From positions 57,718 to 121,717 of the forward strand of contig JAJDXQ010000040.1 in NCBI GenBank assembly GCA_022823185.1: a DNA stretch of 64,000 nucleotides. The letters run 5' to 3'. Position numbers and translations under genes: made by a program. The notes under the pieces were generated by a model, which worked only from the letters and a program-made list of their open reading frames with translations, searched no databases and was not told the DNA's origin. This document shows positions 8,370-17,204 of the stretch, in pieces. Positions within the stretch are counted from its first letter, which is position 1; each line of letters begins with the position of its first letter. The DNA comes from Caldilineaceae bacterium. Lineage in GTDB: Bacteria > Chloroflexota > Anaerolineae > Caldilineales > Caldilineaceae.

Positions 8370-9431
8370 TCATGGCAGTCGGGGCCGGCCGGTGTTGAGC
8401 CCACCGGACAGAGTTTCCCGTTTGGCTTCCTCTTCTGCAATCCGTTCTTCCATGATCTTGCGGGCCTGGTAACGTTTTCGGCTTTCAGAAAGCCAGCGGC
8501 CTGGCTGCTCGGCATCGACGATAGGCCGCGCCGAGGTCAGGAAGACGGTGTGGCCAACCATGGACTCATCAGGACGCAACCGGTCGGGAACGGGCTTATA
8601 GGAACGGACGAGGACTTCTTCCACACTGATGTCGGCAAACGCAGACGATTCCAACCCCTTCAAGAGCTCCGAGACTTGATTGGTCGTGGGCACCAGGGCG
8701 GCGAAGAAGCCTCCGGGTCGAAGGGCTTCGCGGGCCTGCTCCAGGAAGAGCCAGGGGGTCCGCAGGTCGAGGACGAGGGCATCAACGTTTGACTGATCGA
8801 ATCCGTCGAGAATCGAAGCGTTGCGCAACTCAACATAGGATAAGAGGCCCATCTTTTCCAAATTCGCTTGGGCGACCCGATAGTGATCATCTCGGACCTC
8901 GTATGAGAAGACGCAGCCGCTGGGCGCGACTGACCAGGCCAAAGCGATGGTGAGGCCGCCGCTGCCAGTGCCGGCCTCAATCACGCGACTTCCGGCCCTC
9001 AGGCTGAGGCGGCGTACGATCATCGCGGCGTCTTTGGGAAAGATGATCTGCGTGTTGCGCTTGATGCGGGTGATGCGGTCGTCCAGCGATGGCTCCAGCA
9101 GCAACATGGCGTGGCCAAGATGACTGTATACGGTTGTGCCGTAAGGAAGGCCAATCAGTTCGTCATGCTGAACCTTTCCCAGGTTGGAGTGGAAGAGGCG
9201 GCCAGATTGTAAACGAAGCAGGTGCCTTTTGCCGCCCCCGGTGACGAGTAGCACGAGGTCATCAGGCTTGGTGAGAAACGGGCCGCGTTGGTCTTGTGGT
9301 TCAGAGCCTGTGGCAGATGAAGCGTTCGCAAGGCCCTGCAAGTCCCCTGAAACACCATCCGCGTCTGTATTCAGGACCTGTTCTTTCTCTCTTTCTTCCA
9401 ATCTCGGCCTCACCAGTCTACAGGACGACAA
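8370..9431 (-). CDS. trmI: tRNA (adenine-58-N1)-methyltransferase TrmI
   Basis: A TrmI/Gcd14-family enzyme that methylates N1 of A58 in the tRNA T-loop using S-adenosylmethionine. A beta-barrel N-terminal region with LLRLQSG precedes the conserved RIKRNTQIIFPKDAA stretch and the SAM-binding motif VIEAGTGSGGLT; LVLDLRTPW and the downstream LRPGGFFAALVP fit the methyltransferase fold. At 353 codons it is longer than the usual ~260-300 because of an N-terminal extension (about 55 residues) and a charged C-terminal tail. The frame begins with TTG at 9431 without a good ribosome binding site; a GTG at 9413 is an alternative, so the start is uncertain. Confidence 0.88.
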   Translation of the reverse strand: MSSCRLVRPRLEEREKEQVLNTDADGVSGDLQGLANASSATGSEPQDQRGPFLTKPDDLVLLVTGGGKRHLLRLQSGRLFHSNLGKVQHDELIGLPYGTTVYSHLGHAMLLLEPSLDDRITRIKRNTQIIFPKDAAMIVRRLSLRAGSRVIEAGTGSGGLTIALAWSVAPSGCVFSYEVRDDHYRVAQANLEKMGLLSYVELRNASILDGFDQSNVDALVLDLRTPWLFLEQAREALRPGGFFAALVPTTNQVSELLKGLESSAFADISVEEVLVRSYKPVPDRLRPDESMVGHTVFLTSARPIVDAEQPGRWLSESRKRYQARKIMEERIAEEEAKRETLSGGLNTGRPRLP

Positions 9432-9508
9432 GCGGTAGAGAAACGTCTTAACTTTAGCGGCATGATCGACAAAACATAGACATCCAGAATCGAGCTACTG
9501 GCAGGCTG

Positions 9509-9537
9509 ATTATAGTCACTGTTGGGGCAAATGGAAA
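9509..9537 (-). promoter_or_regulatory. Sigma70-type promoter for trmI
   Basis: On the minus strand the -35 element TTTCCA (9537-9532, four of six) is separated by 17 bp from a perfect TATAAT (9514-9509). Transcription would start near 9502, about 70 nt before trmI. The good spacing and perfect -10 make this one of the better promoter candidates here. Confidence 0.55.
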
Positions 9538-10157
9538 AGATCTGAGTCGGAATCGAATCGAGTTGGTAACGAACATTACTGGACGTGAACGGTGTTACAT
9601 GCGGGCGCCGTCTGTGTCTGTGACGGGAGCAGGCGCCCACCGTTGAGGTCTGAAGAGCCGGTATTGAGAATTCGCTACCAGGACCAGTGGGGTCTATTCC
9701 GGGTAGCTCGTCCAGTTACTCTACGATTCGCCTCCGTTCAGCGAATGCCTTTCCTACCTGCAAGGGCGCCATTCAGGCCACGACCTTCATACGATTCAAG
9801 TGGCTGGCGGCCTGCCAGGCATGAGGGCAACCTGAACGGTACCTTTTGGATCGAAATTGACACGCTCCAAAACCGGATGTAGAATACTGGACGGTCGAGG
9901 CAGCCATCGTGTCCGGCAGACTCGGTGACGAAGCCGACCAGGCTGGCTCTAAGACGCGCAGCGCGACTTCTGAAGGCGAATCTGGTTGGCATGAATGGCC
10001 TGGACACGACGGCCGTACAGGGGTTGGCTGCCAAAATTCATCTATCGAAACCAGGCGGTCTGCATGGACCGGTTTGTAATTTCCTCGACTGCGACGGCGT
10101 TGCGTCGTACACGCATTTATTCAGAAGGAATCTATCCCATTTATTAGGAGGCCTCGA
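9538..10157. other. Gene-free interval upstream of the lipoprotein gene
   Basis: No convincing gene. Short open frames exist but have skewed Arg/Pro-rich translations and no ribosome binding site. A GGGCGCC/GGCGCCC inverted repeat (9603-9609 and 9632-9638) could form a loose hairpin. The interval ends with the strong AGGAGG site (10146-10151) of the next gene. Confidence 0.4.
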
Positions 10158-11204
10158 ATGCAGAAACGCGTCACGTTTTGGGCTGTGCTCTTGTCTGCCG
10201 TCGCGTTCGTATTTTCAGGTTGCACGTCCAGAGTGGACAATGGCTCGATGGTCGAAAGGGATCCGGATGCGTTCTACGTTGACCTTCCGGCAATCGTCAT
10301 TGATTACGCGCCCGACGGCACTGCATCAATCGGAGGCATGTCACTCACGTCGGCAGGCAGCGGCGAAGCGGTCTACGCGCCTCCTGCGGAAGTGAGTGAT
10401 GGTTTGGGTATGATTCTCTCCACCATATCTCTGCAGCCTCTTTGGGTGAATCACTTCACTGCCTCCAATCTCCAGCACATTCGCGTTACGAATGGGGACG
10501 AAGGAATCATCGTCCTCGTGAACGGTCACCGGATTCCGTCGTTGGTCTGGGAAGAGGGTTCGCTGACAGCCACCGCGGACGCGGTCTCGGCCTTGGGCCT
10601 TGGTGTGCCGGCGCTGAATAAAGTCTTGCCGCTCGTGCGTAACTTCGGTCTTGGCCTGGTTTTGCGATTCCCCGTCGAGGAAGGGGCAGAGGCCATCCCT
10701 CTCAGTGGAGTGGAAGAGAGCGAAGCGGTTGTGATGGCTCGGATGCTACAGCAGCAGGTACTCCAAACGTTCGGCGGCGCCTTGCCCACGGTGGACATTC
10801 CGATTCTGTATCACTCCGACGGAAGCTGGACGCTTGGCGAGCTGTCTGATGTCGATTGGACGGTTTTGACCAGCACGCCCTTCTATGCGCTGAGGTTGCC
10901 GCCGGAACTGATCTCCGGGTTGACAAGCTCCGGGGTCGAAACCGTTGGGCTTTCGACTGATCCGGATGGCATTCACATTTCGGTCAATGGCATTGGTCTC
11001 CCGTACCTGTCGTGGGGCAGCGGGGAAGTGCAGAACCTGCTCGAATTGACCAAACAGTTAGGAGTTTTTGATACCATTTCCGCACTGGCGCCTGGCGCGG
11101 ACATTGAATCAGTGCTTGCTCTGGTCGAAAACCTGCTTCCTATCATTCAGGCGACAAGCGCAAATGTAACGATCTACTTGCCTGGATCGGAGATGGGAAA
11201 CTAG
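10158..11204 (+). CDS. Lipoprotein with two copies of one domain
   Basis: A 348-residue predicted lipoprotein: a basic start, hydrophobic h-region and FSGC lipobox with the lipidated Cys at residue 22. The mature part contains two related halves. The first has EGIIVLVNGHRIPSLVW followed by a helical stretch and then LVLRFP; the second has DGIHISVNGIGLPYLSW, a helical stretch and VTIYLP, in the same order and spacing. I do not recognise the family; each half looks like a short beta-hairpin plus helix module. AGGAGG precedes the ATG by 6 nt and an intrinsic terminator follows, so it is probably a single-gene transcript. It is presumably anchored on the outer face of the membrane. Confidence 0.75.
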   Translation: MQKRVTFWAVLLSAVAFVFSGCTSRVDNGSMVERDPDAFYVDLPAIVIDYAPDGTASIGGMSLTSAGSGEAVYAPPAEVSDGLGMILSTISLQPLWVNHFTASNLQHIRVTNGDEGIIVLVNGHRIPSLVWEEGSLTATADAVSALGLGVPALNKVLPLVRNFGLGLVLRFPVEEGAEAIPLSGVEESEAVVMARMLQQQVLQTFGGALPTVDIPILYHSDGSWTLGELSDVDWTVLTSTPFYALRLPPELISGLTSSGVETVGLSTDPDGIHISVNGIGLPYLSWGSGEVQNLLELTKQLGVFDTISALAPGADIESVLALVENLLPIIQATSANVTIYLPGSEMGN

Positions 11205-11270
11205 AGGAAGCTGCAGGACGAACTGAATTTGGTATACGGGCTAAGAAGTTTGCGTCCATTGGTCCTGATG

Positions 11271-11303
11271 GAGCAGGTGTAGAGTCTATACACCTGCTCT
11301 TTT
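11271..11303 (+). terminator. Rho-independent terminator of the lipoprotein gene
   Basis: A perfect 11-bp stem, GAGCAGGTGTA (11271-11281) with TACACCTGCTC (11289-11299), has a 7-nt loop and is followed directly by TTTT. It lies 66 bp after the lipoprotein stop. Confidence 0.85.
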
Positions 11304-11384
11304 CCTATTGTAAGGCCTTTGGCGGACGCGAATGCCTTCGGAACCTCAACCGTTCAACGACCTCACCATTGCCTGCAAAGCGGA

Positions 11385-12431
11385 TCAAAGTGTCTCAGTT
11401 ACTTTCTGCAGGCCCCGGGGCCGGTCGGGATCGAAGTCGCGGGCCGCTGCCAGGAAGAGCGCAAACAGTTGGCCAGGAATGATGGCGAGTAACGGGGACA
11501 GCCATTCGGGCACGGATGGAAATGGGAAGCGTGTACGGCCCATCTGCAGGATTGTGTCGACATTGCTCACGCAGAGCAGCTCAGCCTCCATCGAACACAA
11601 CTGCCTGACAAAGGATTCCAAATCCGGCTTGAGCACACCGCCGGGCGCGACCACAATCACGGGAAATGCAGGCTCGACTAGACTGACGGGTCCGTGGAGG
11701 AAGTCGGCGCTGCTATAGGGTTCGGCAAGCGTGTAGGTAAGTTCCTTCAACTTGAGAGCGATTTCAAAGGCGGTCGAATAGTTGAAGCCTCTCCCGACGA
11801 CAACGCAGTTTCGAACGTAGCGGTAGCGTTCCGCAAGCCCTTCTATTTCGCCGTTCAACGCGAGCGTCTGCCGTACGAGATGCGGCGCCTTGTCCAACAC
11901 GGCAAGGTAGTCGGGATCGTCAGCCAGGTGCGCCGAAAGCAGGCTGACTGCGTAGAGTTGCGCAGTGTATGTTTTGGTTGCAGCGATGGAACGTTCTTCC
12001 CCCGCGCCCAGATCGATGAGATGGTCGGCCTGCTCGGCAAGAGGTGACTTCACGAAGTTGGTGATCGCTGCCGTTATACAGCCCTGGCGTCTTCCCTCTG
12101 CCAGAACACTCACGATGTCCGGGCTCTGTCCGCTCTGGCTGATACCGAGGACGAGTGTGTCGGGGGCGAAGCGCGGCGGCTGCTGATAGAGAGAGAACAG
12201 GCTGGGGGTAGTCAAGGCAACGGGAAGCCTGTTCATGGCGCCGAAAAGATACTGCGCATAGCGAGCGGCGTTGTCACTGGTCCCGCGTGCGGCGATGACG
12301 ACCTGGCGAATGTCGGATGCCTGTATCTGTTCGGCCAGCTTTCTGGCAGGGCCCTGCCCCGACTGGGAAAACTTCTCGATGACGTCCGGTTGCTGAAGGA
12401 TTTCCTGGTATAGAATCGAGTCAGTAGCCAC
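11385..12431 (-). CDS. SIS domain protein, GlmS isomerase-like
   Basis: A 348-residue protein made of two sugar-isomerase (SIS) domains like the C-terminal half of glucosamine-6-phosphate synthase but without its glutaminase domain. AARGTSDNAARYA (from about residue 47), GISQSGQSPD and ERSIAATKTYTAQL match the phosphosugar-binding loops, and ADFLHGP the second domain. Such stand-alone proteins act as amino-sugar-phosphate deaminases or isomerases, or as sugar-binding regulators. The GTG start at 12431 is supported by AAGGG six bases ahead, and an extended -10 promoter lies upstream. Confidence 0.85.
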   Translation of the reverse strand: MATDSILYQEILQQPDVIEKFSQSGQGPARKLAEQIQASDIRQVVIAARGTSDNAARYAQYLFGAMNRLPVALTTPSLFSLYQQPPRFAPDTLVLGISQSGQSPDIVSVLAEGRRQGCITAAITNFVKSPLAEQADHLIDLGAGEERSIAATKTYTAQLYAVSLLSAHLADDPDYLAVLDKAPHLVRQTLALNGEIEGLAERYRYVRNCVVVGRGFNYSTAFEIALKLKELTYTLAEPYSSADFLHGPVSLVEPAFPVIVVAPGGVLKPDLESFVRQLCSMEAELLCVSNVDTILQMGRTRFPFPSVPEWLSPLLAIIPGQLFALFLAAARDFDPDRPRGLQKVTETL

Positions 12432-12471
12432 CTTAAACCCTTTCGCGTAATAGGTGTTGAGCGATTGCTAG

Positions 12472-12480
12472 AGTATAACA
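12472..12480 (-). promoter_or_regulatory. Extended -10 promoter for the SIS gene
   Basis: Minus-strand TGTTATACT is identical to the element at 5810. The -35 is weak. Transcription would start near 12465, about 34 nt before the GTG start of the SIS gene. Confidence 0.45.
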
Positions 12481-12534
12481 CTACCGCTTAAGAATTCCCT
12501 GCGGGAAATGTGAGTCAAATGAGGACAAAAACCA

Positions 12535-13674
12535 ATGTACGAACTTCCTGAGGATCTGAAGATGCTGCAAGAGCTTGCAGCGGACTTCACTCGTCGCGAG
12601 ATCACTCCCAGAGCCGAACACTACGATCAGAATGAGGAGTGGCCTTGGGACGTGTTCAATAAGGCGCGCGAAGTCGGCCTTGTAAATCTGAACATCCCTG
12701 AGGAATACGGCGGCATGGGCGCAACCGCGTTGGAGGAGTGCGTGGTAGCCGAGGCGATGGCGTACGGCTGCTCCGGCATCCAGACTGCTCTCATGCTGAA
12801 CCAACTGGCAACTCTGCCACTTTTGATCGCTGGCAACGACGAGCAGAAGCGGCGCTATCTGCCCTGGATTGCGGACGAAGGCAAGGTCGCCGCGTATTGC
12901 ATGACCGAGCCCGACGCGGGTTCGGATGTCGCGGGAATTAAATCAACTGCGATCAGGCAAGGCGACAGGTACATTCTGAACGGTTCCAAAACGTGGATTA
13001 CGGATGGTCCGGTTGCCAGTTTTTATGCGGTCTTTGCGAAGACGGATGCTGACGCCGGTCACAACGGAATCAGCTGTTTCATCGTGGAGCGGGACTGGGA
13101 GGGAGTGCGCACAAGCAAGCCGCTGCGGAAGATGGGCCAGCACGCGGCGCAGGCCTGCCAGGTGTTCTTCGAGAATGTCGAAGTGCCGGAGGGCAATCGG
13201 TTGGGAGACGAAGGCGAGGGCTTCAGAATAGGGATGAGGGCATTTGACAAGAGCCGGCCCGGCGTCGCAATTGCCGCTATAGGCGTTGCGCATCGGGCCC
13301 TGGATGAGGCGGTCGCCTATGCCGGAGAGCGCACTGCGTTTGGCCGACCGATCTCTCAGTTCCAGGGCGTCGGGTTCATGCTTGCGGACATGGCAATTCG
13401 GGTGGAAGCGGGGCGCCATCTGGCATACAAGGCGGCCTGGGATGTCGATCGAGGCGTGCGAAACACAATGTCTGCGGCGATGGCGAAGGCATTCTGCGCG
13501 GAGGCCGCGATGAAGAATGCGACCGACGCGGTCCAGGTATTTGGGGGCAACGGATATAGCAGGGAGTATCCTGTTGAGAAGCTGATGAGGGACGCCAAAA
13601 TCTACCAGATTTACGAGGGCACTACCCAGATTCAACAGATGATCATCATGAGGGAACTTTACAGAGAAGGCTGA
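12535..13674 (+). CDS. Acyl-CoA dehydrogenase
   Basis: A 379-residue flavoprotein of the acyl-CoA dehydrogenase family, catalysing FAD-dependent alpha,beta-desaturation of an acyl-CoA, with electrons passed to ETF. The family signature CMTEPDAGSDVAG is seen, followed by KTWITDGP, a mid-chain RTAFGRPISQFQG, and the C-terminal FGGNGYSREYPVEKLMRDAK and IYEGTTQIQ, where the Glu of YEGT is at the catalytic-base position of short/medium-chain enzymes. Length is standard. No ETF or thiolase gene is nearby, so the acyl chain (fatty acid or branched amino acid) cannot be set. GAGGA lies upstream of the ATG at a somewhat long distance. Confidence 0.93.
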   Translation: MYELPEDLKMLQELAADFTRREITPRAEHYDQNEEWPWDVFNKAREVGLVNLNIPEEYGGMGATALEECVVAEAMAYGCSGIQTALMLNQLATLPLLIAGNDEQKRRYLPWIADEGKVAAYCMTEPDAGSDVAGIKSTAIRQGDRYILNGSKTWITDGPVASFYAVFAKTDADAGHNGISCFIVERDWEGVRTSKPLRKMGQHAAQACQVFFENVEVPEGNRLGDEGEGFRIGMRAFDKSRPGVAIAAIGVAHRALDEAVAYAGERTAFGRPISQFQGVGFMLADMAIRVEAGRHLAYKAAWDVDRGVRNTMSAAMAKAFCAEAAMKNATDAVQVFGGNGYSREYPVEKLMRDAKIYQIYEGTTQIQQMIIMRELYREG

Positions 13675-13803
13675 CGCGGCCAGCTTCACTGCCTGACGAA
13701 GGAGAGCGTGGGCGGGGTCGGGGGCTGGTCTGCCGCGGGAAATTCGCGGCCTGGCGCAGTCTGTGACCGGTTGCGGCTGCGGCGCGTCAGGGAAGCAGTC
13801 TCA

Positions 13804-13832
13804 TTGACAATTATGGTCAAGAAAAGTATAAT
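13804..13832 (+). promoter_or_regulatory. Perfect consensus sigma70 promoter
   Basis: TTGACA (13804-13809), a 17-bp spacer and TATAAT (13827-13832) match the consensus at all twelve positions. Transcription would start near 13839, giving a leader of about 140 nt before the EF-G gene. It sits in the 13675-13980 gap, which otherwise holds only this leader. Confidence 0.85.
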
Positions 13833-13980
13833 GCCACGCGGCTGCAGGCCGGTGGCGCGCGAGTGATAGCGGTCGTGTACCGGTCGATTTTTTCCACGAA
13901 ACCAATGCGAGAGTTGGCGAAGGTTAAAGAGGATTCTTGATTCCCAATTTGGGTAAAACAGATAGCTGTTAGGAGGATTC

Positions 13981-16044
13981 ATGGCCGAGTTTGCATCTGA
14001 CAAGATTCGTAATGTCACAATTCTAGGACACGGCAGTTCAGGCAAGACGTCTCTCGTTGAGGCGTTGTTATTCAATGGAGGCGGCTCCAGCCGTGTCGGC
14101 CGTGTCGAGGACGGCTCCACAGTCGCGGATTGGGATCCTGAAGAACAGAGACGGGGCATTTCGATCAATCTTTCCGTCGTCCCCATTCAGTTTCAGGATA
14201 CCAAACTGAACCTTGTGGATACGCCTGGCTATCTGGACTTTGTCGGCGAAGTGATCAGCGGTCTTGGTGTGTCGGAGGCCGGCCTGGTGCTGCTGGATTC
14301 TGTGGCGGGCGTTGAGGTTGGCACCGAGTTGGCATGGGAGCAGTTGGATGGCGTAAACAAACCACGTCTAATTTTTGTCAACAAGATGGACAGGGAAAAC
14401 GCGAACTTCGAGAATGCCCTGGCAAGCGCCACCGAGACGTTCGACGGAACGATTCTGCCCTTTCAACTGCCCATCGGTTCGGGTGAGGAGTTCGAGGGCA
14501 TCGTCAATCTGGTGGACATGAAGGCCTATATGGGCTCAGAGGGCGCCGTCGCTGAGATTCCTTCTGAGATGGAAGATGCGGTTGAGGAGGCCCGCCAGAA
14601 TCTTGTCGACGCTGCCGCCGAAACCGACGACGAACTGATCATGAAGTATCTGGAAGGGGAAGATCTGACCGAGGACGAGGTGCGCCAGGGTTTGCGGCAA
14701 GGCGTGCAGGGAGGGCAGATCATTCCCGTATTCTGCGGCAGCGCCATCCTGAACATCGGCTTGTTCAGTCTGGTACGGGCGTTGAGGAGCTATGTGCCTT
14801 CGCCGGCAGACATCACTGTAGAGGTTCCCAACGGGGACGAAGATGTAGAGGCGCTCTCTGCCGACCCGGATGGCGCGGTTACCGCCTACGTATTCAAGAC
14901 GATTGTTGACCGTTACGTCGGCCGTATGAGCTACGTTCGCGTTTTCTCCGGCACGCTTGCCGCTGACAGCAGCGCCACCATTCAGCGTTCTGGCGACAGC
15001 GTGAAAATACAGAATCTGTTTCATGTAAGCGGCAAAGAGCTGGATGCGGTCACTTCGCTGTCTGCCGGCGACATTGGCGTCTTGACGAAGATGGATGGGT
15101 TGAAGACGTCCGACACGCTTAGCGACCATCAGCTGGCCCTGCCCTCGCCGGAGTACCCGAAGCCCCTTTATTCTGTCGCCGTAATGCCGGCGACGAAGGC
15201 GGATAGCGCCAAAATGGGGCAGGGGCTGCAGGCTCTGGCGGAAGAGAATCCGACTTTGCAGGTTGAGTATGTCACGGCGACAAAGCAGAATATTCTGCAG
15301 GGAATGGGCGATACGCACATTGATGTCGCGATCCGCAGCCTGGACAGCAAATTCGGGGTTAAGGTCGACACGGCAGTGCCGAGAGTTCCATACCAGGAAA
15401 CGGTGACCCGTCCCGCCAGCGCCCACTATCGCCATAAGAAGCAGACCGGCGGCGCGGGTCAATTTGCCGACGTTGAGCTTAGGGTCGAGCCAATGGATCG
15501 GGGAGACGGTTTCGCCTATGATAGCGAGGTCTTTGGCGGCGCGATCCCGAGCGTGTTCATTCCTTCGATTGAAAAGGGTATCCGGCAGATCCTTGACCAG
15601 GGCGTGATTGCCGGTTTTCCCATTGTCGACGTAAAGGCGGTTGTTTTTGACGGAAAGCACCATCCGGTGGATTCAAAGGATATCGCCTTCCAAACTGCCG
15701 GTCGCGAGGTGTTCAAGATCGCGATGCAGGAGGCCCGCCCTGTGCTTCTGGAGCCGATCTACACGATGCGCGTGACAGTGCCGGACGAATTCATGGGAGA
15801 CGTGATGGGCGACCTGAATAACCGCCGCGGGCGCGTGCTGGGCATGGAAAACCGCAACAATCGCGCAATTATCAACGCGGAGATCCCCCTGGCGGAGATA
15901 TTGCGCTATGGCACTGACCTGCGCTCCATGACACAGGGTCGCGGCATCTATACGATTGAATTTGGTCGCTACGAGCCGGTTCCCAGTCACCTGGCCGACC
16001 AGGTGATTTCGCAGAGCAAAGAGGAAGAGGGAGAGCAGGAATAG
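13981..16044 (+). CDS. fusA: Elongation factor G-type translational GTPase
   Basis: A 687-residue EF-G-family GTPase. GTPase motifs: GHGSSGKT (G1, residues 16-23), RRGISI (G2), DTPGY (G3, 80-84) and NKMD (G4, 134-137). Later domains contain the EF-G domain IV/V signatures GGAGQFADVELRVEP and YTMRVTVPDEFMGDVMGDL. The G1 loop GHGSSGKT and the absence of neighbouring rps12, rps7 or tuf point to the EF-G-like (FusA2-type) paralogue rather than the streptomycin-operon copy; this is inference. AGGAGG is four bases ahead of the ATG and a perfect promoter lies upstream, implying strong expression. The DUF4268 gene follows without a gap. Confidence 0.93.
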   Translation: MAEFASDKIRNVTILGHGSSGKTSLVEALLFNGGGSSRVGRVEDGSTVADWDPEEQRRGISINLSVVPIQFQDTKLNLVDTPGYLDFVGEVISGLGVSEAGLVLLDSVAGVEVGTELAWEQLDGVNKPRLIFVNKMDRENANFENALASATETFDGTILPFQLPIGSGEEFEGIVNLVDMKAYMGSEGAVAEIPSEMEDAVEEARQNLVDAAAETDDELIMKYLEGEDLTEDEVRQGLRQGVQGGQIIPVFCGSAILNIGLFSLVRALRSYVPSPADITVEVPNGDEDVEALSADPDGAVTAYVFKTIVDRYVGRMSYVRVFSGTLAADSSATIQRSGDSVKIQNLFHVSGKELDAVTSLSAGDIGVLTKMDGLKTSDTLSDHQLALPSPEYPKPLYSVAVMPATKADSAKMGQGLQALAEENPTLQVEYVTATKQNILQGMGDTHIDVAIRSLDSKFGVKVDTAVPRVPYQETVTRPASAHYRHKKQTGGAGQFADVELRVEPMDRGDGFAYDSEVFGGAIPSVFIPSIEKGIRQILDQGVIAGFPIVDVKAVVFDGKHHPVDSKDIAFQTAGREVFKIAMQEARPVLLEPIYTMRVTVPDEFMGDVMGDLNNRRGRVLGMENRNNRAIINAEIPLAEILRYGTDLRSMTQGRGIYTIEFGRYEPVPSHLADQVISQSKEEEGEQE

Positions 16045-16046
16045 TG

Positions 16047-16970
16047 ATGGATGTGGCAGAACAGGCGAATTTAGATAAGGAAGCTGGGCTCGGGCAGTTA
16101 GAAGAGGTCTGTGTTAGAGATGTGTGGAAACACGAGGCTGGAGATTTCACTCCTTGGCTTTCAGAGAACCTTGACCAGTTGACTGACGTTCTTGGAATTT
16201 CACTGAGACTGGAAGGAAGGGAATTGAAGGTCGGTTCCTGTCGTGCCGACATTGTCGCGTGCGTTCCCGACTATGGAGCACGAGTCATCATTGAAAACCA
16301 GATGGAAACAACAGACCTCAAGCACCTCGGCCAGATTCTTGCCTATCTTGCAGGACTGGAAGCGCAGATAGTGATTTGGATTGCCACGAAATTTCGTGAA
16401 GACCACCTTTCGGCTATCCGCTGGCTAAATCAGCATACAGCGGATCCTTACGCATTCTTCGGGGTTAAATTGAGTGCGTTCCAGATTGATGGTTCTCCAT
16501 ATGCACCGTCCTTTCAGGTTCTTGAGAAACCTAACGACTGGGATCGAATTCTCAAAAACATCAGCAATAGTATTGAGGCCCGTGTTGTGCGACGAGATCT
16601 GTGGGCTCACTGCGCTGCACGATGGCCCAATCCTTTAGGAATAAACAAGGGTTTTGCAGGCTCCCGCGTTCGACGCTGGATGGAGATTGCGGATCTTAGA
16701 CTGACACTCTATTTGAGGAAAGACAGGGTCAGGATATACGTTACCGGAAACAGGGGTGAAGCCGACAAAGACGTATTTGGGCGCATCGGAAAATACAGAT
16801 GCAAATTGCTGAAGGCACTGGAAGGTTCCTCTTTCCTACATGGCGAAAACCCTCGTTGTACAACTGAACTTGAGATCGATACCCACGACCGAAATAACTG
16901 GGATGAAATTGCAGAATGGTTCAAATGTCAGCATCTCAAGTACGAGGAAGTTTTGCGTTGTAGCCCATAA
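16047..16970 (+). CDS. DUF4268 / PD-(D/E)xK nuclease-like protein
   Basis: A 307-residue protein. Residues about 67-115 contain the core of the nuclease-like fold found with DUF4268: RADIVA (Asp 68), then VIIENQ (Glu 83, Gln 85), followed by TDLKHLGQILAYLAG. The Asp...Glu-x-Gln pattern is compatible with a PD-(D/E)xK active site in which Lys is replaced by Gln. The C-terminal half (from about 190) resembles the DUF4268 domain. An AGGA six bases ahead selects the ATG at 16047; a GTG at 16044 overlaps the EF-G stop. The gene and its downstream flank are visibly AT-richer than neighbours, suggesting acquisition. Family members are scattered in defence or mobile contexts; the role here is unknown. 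Confidence 0.75.
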   Translation: MDVAEQANLDKEAGLGQLEEVCVRDVWKHEAGDFTPWLSENLDQLTDVLGISLRLEGRELKVGSCRADIVACVPDYGARVIIENQMETTDLKHLGQILAYLAGLEAQIVIWIATKFREDHLSAIRWLNQHTADPYAFFGVKLSAFQIDGSPYAPSFQVLEKPNDWDRILKNISNSIEARVVRRDLWAHCAARWPNPLGINKGFAGSRVRRWMEIADLRLTLYLRKDRVRIYVTGNRGEADKDVFGRIGKYRCKLLKALEGSSFLHGENPRCTTELEIDTHDRNNWDEIAEWFKCQHLKYEEVLRCSP

Positions 16971-17106
16971 ATCGAGAACTGGTGTATGTTTGAAGGGTAG
17001 AGACGACCGTTTGCCAACCCGCTCATGAGTTACTAAACTACGCTGGAGACTGAATCGAATATAGGGCTTACCTGTCTTTGAATGGAATCGATTAAGTTGG
17101 TAAATG

Positions 17107-17129
17107 CCGACGGTCACCGTCGGTGTTTT
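17107..17129 (+). terminator. Rho-independent terminator after the DUF4268 gene
   Basis: CCGACGGT (17107-17114) pairs with ACCGTCGG (17116-17123) to form a tight hairpin, followed by TGTTTT. It ends the EF-G/DUF4268 transcript about 140 bp after the last stop codon. Confidence 0.7.
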
Positions 17130-17204
17130 CATGTGTAGGCTCAGTCCACATATCAGGAACTTTGCCACCATCACAAAATAGACTAATGGCCTGAGCTTGA
17201 CATA

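Noticed and set aside
10096..10111. CGACG/CGTCG hairpin as a terminator or riboswitch
   Set aside because: Only five base pairs, no T tract and no larger conserved structure.
14536..15663. A 375-codon minus-strand frame
   Set aside because: Antisense to the EF-G gene, whose motifs are unambiguous; no family features.
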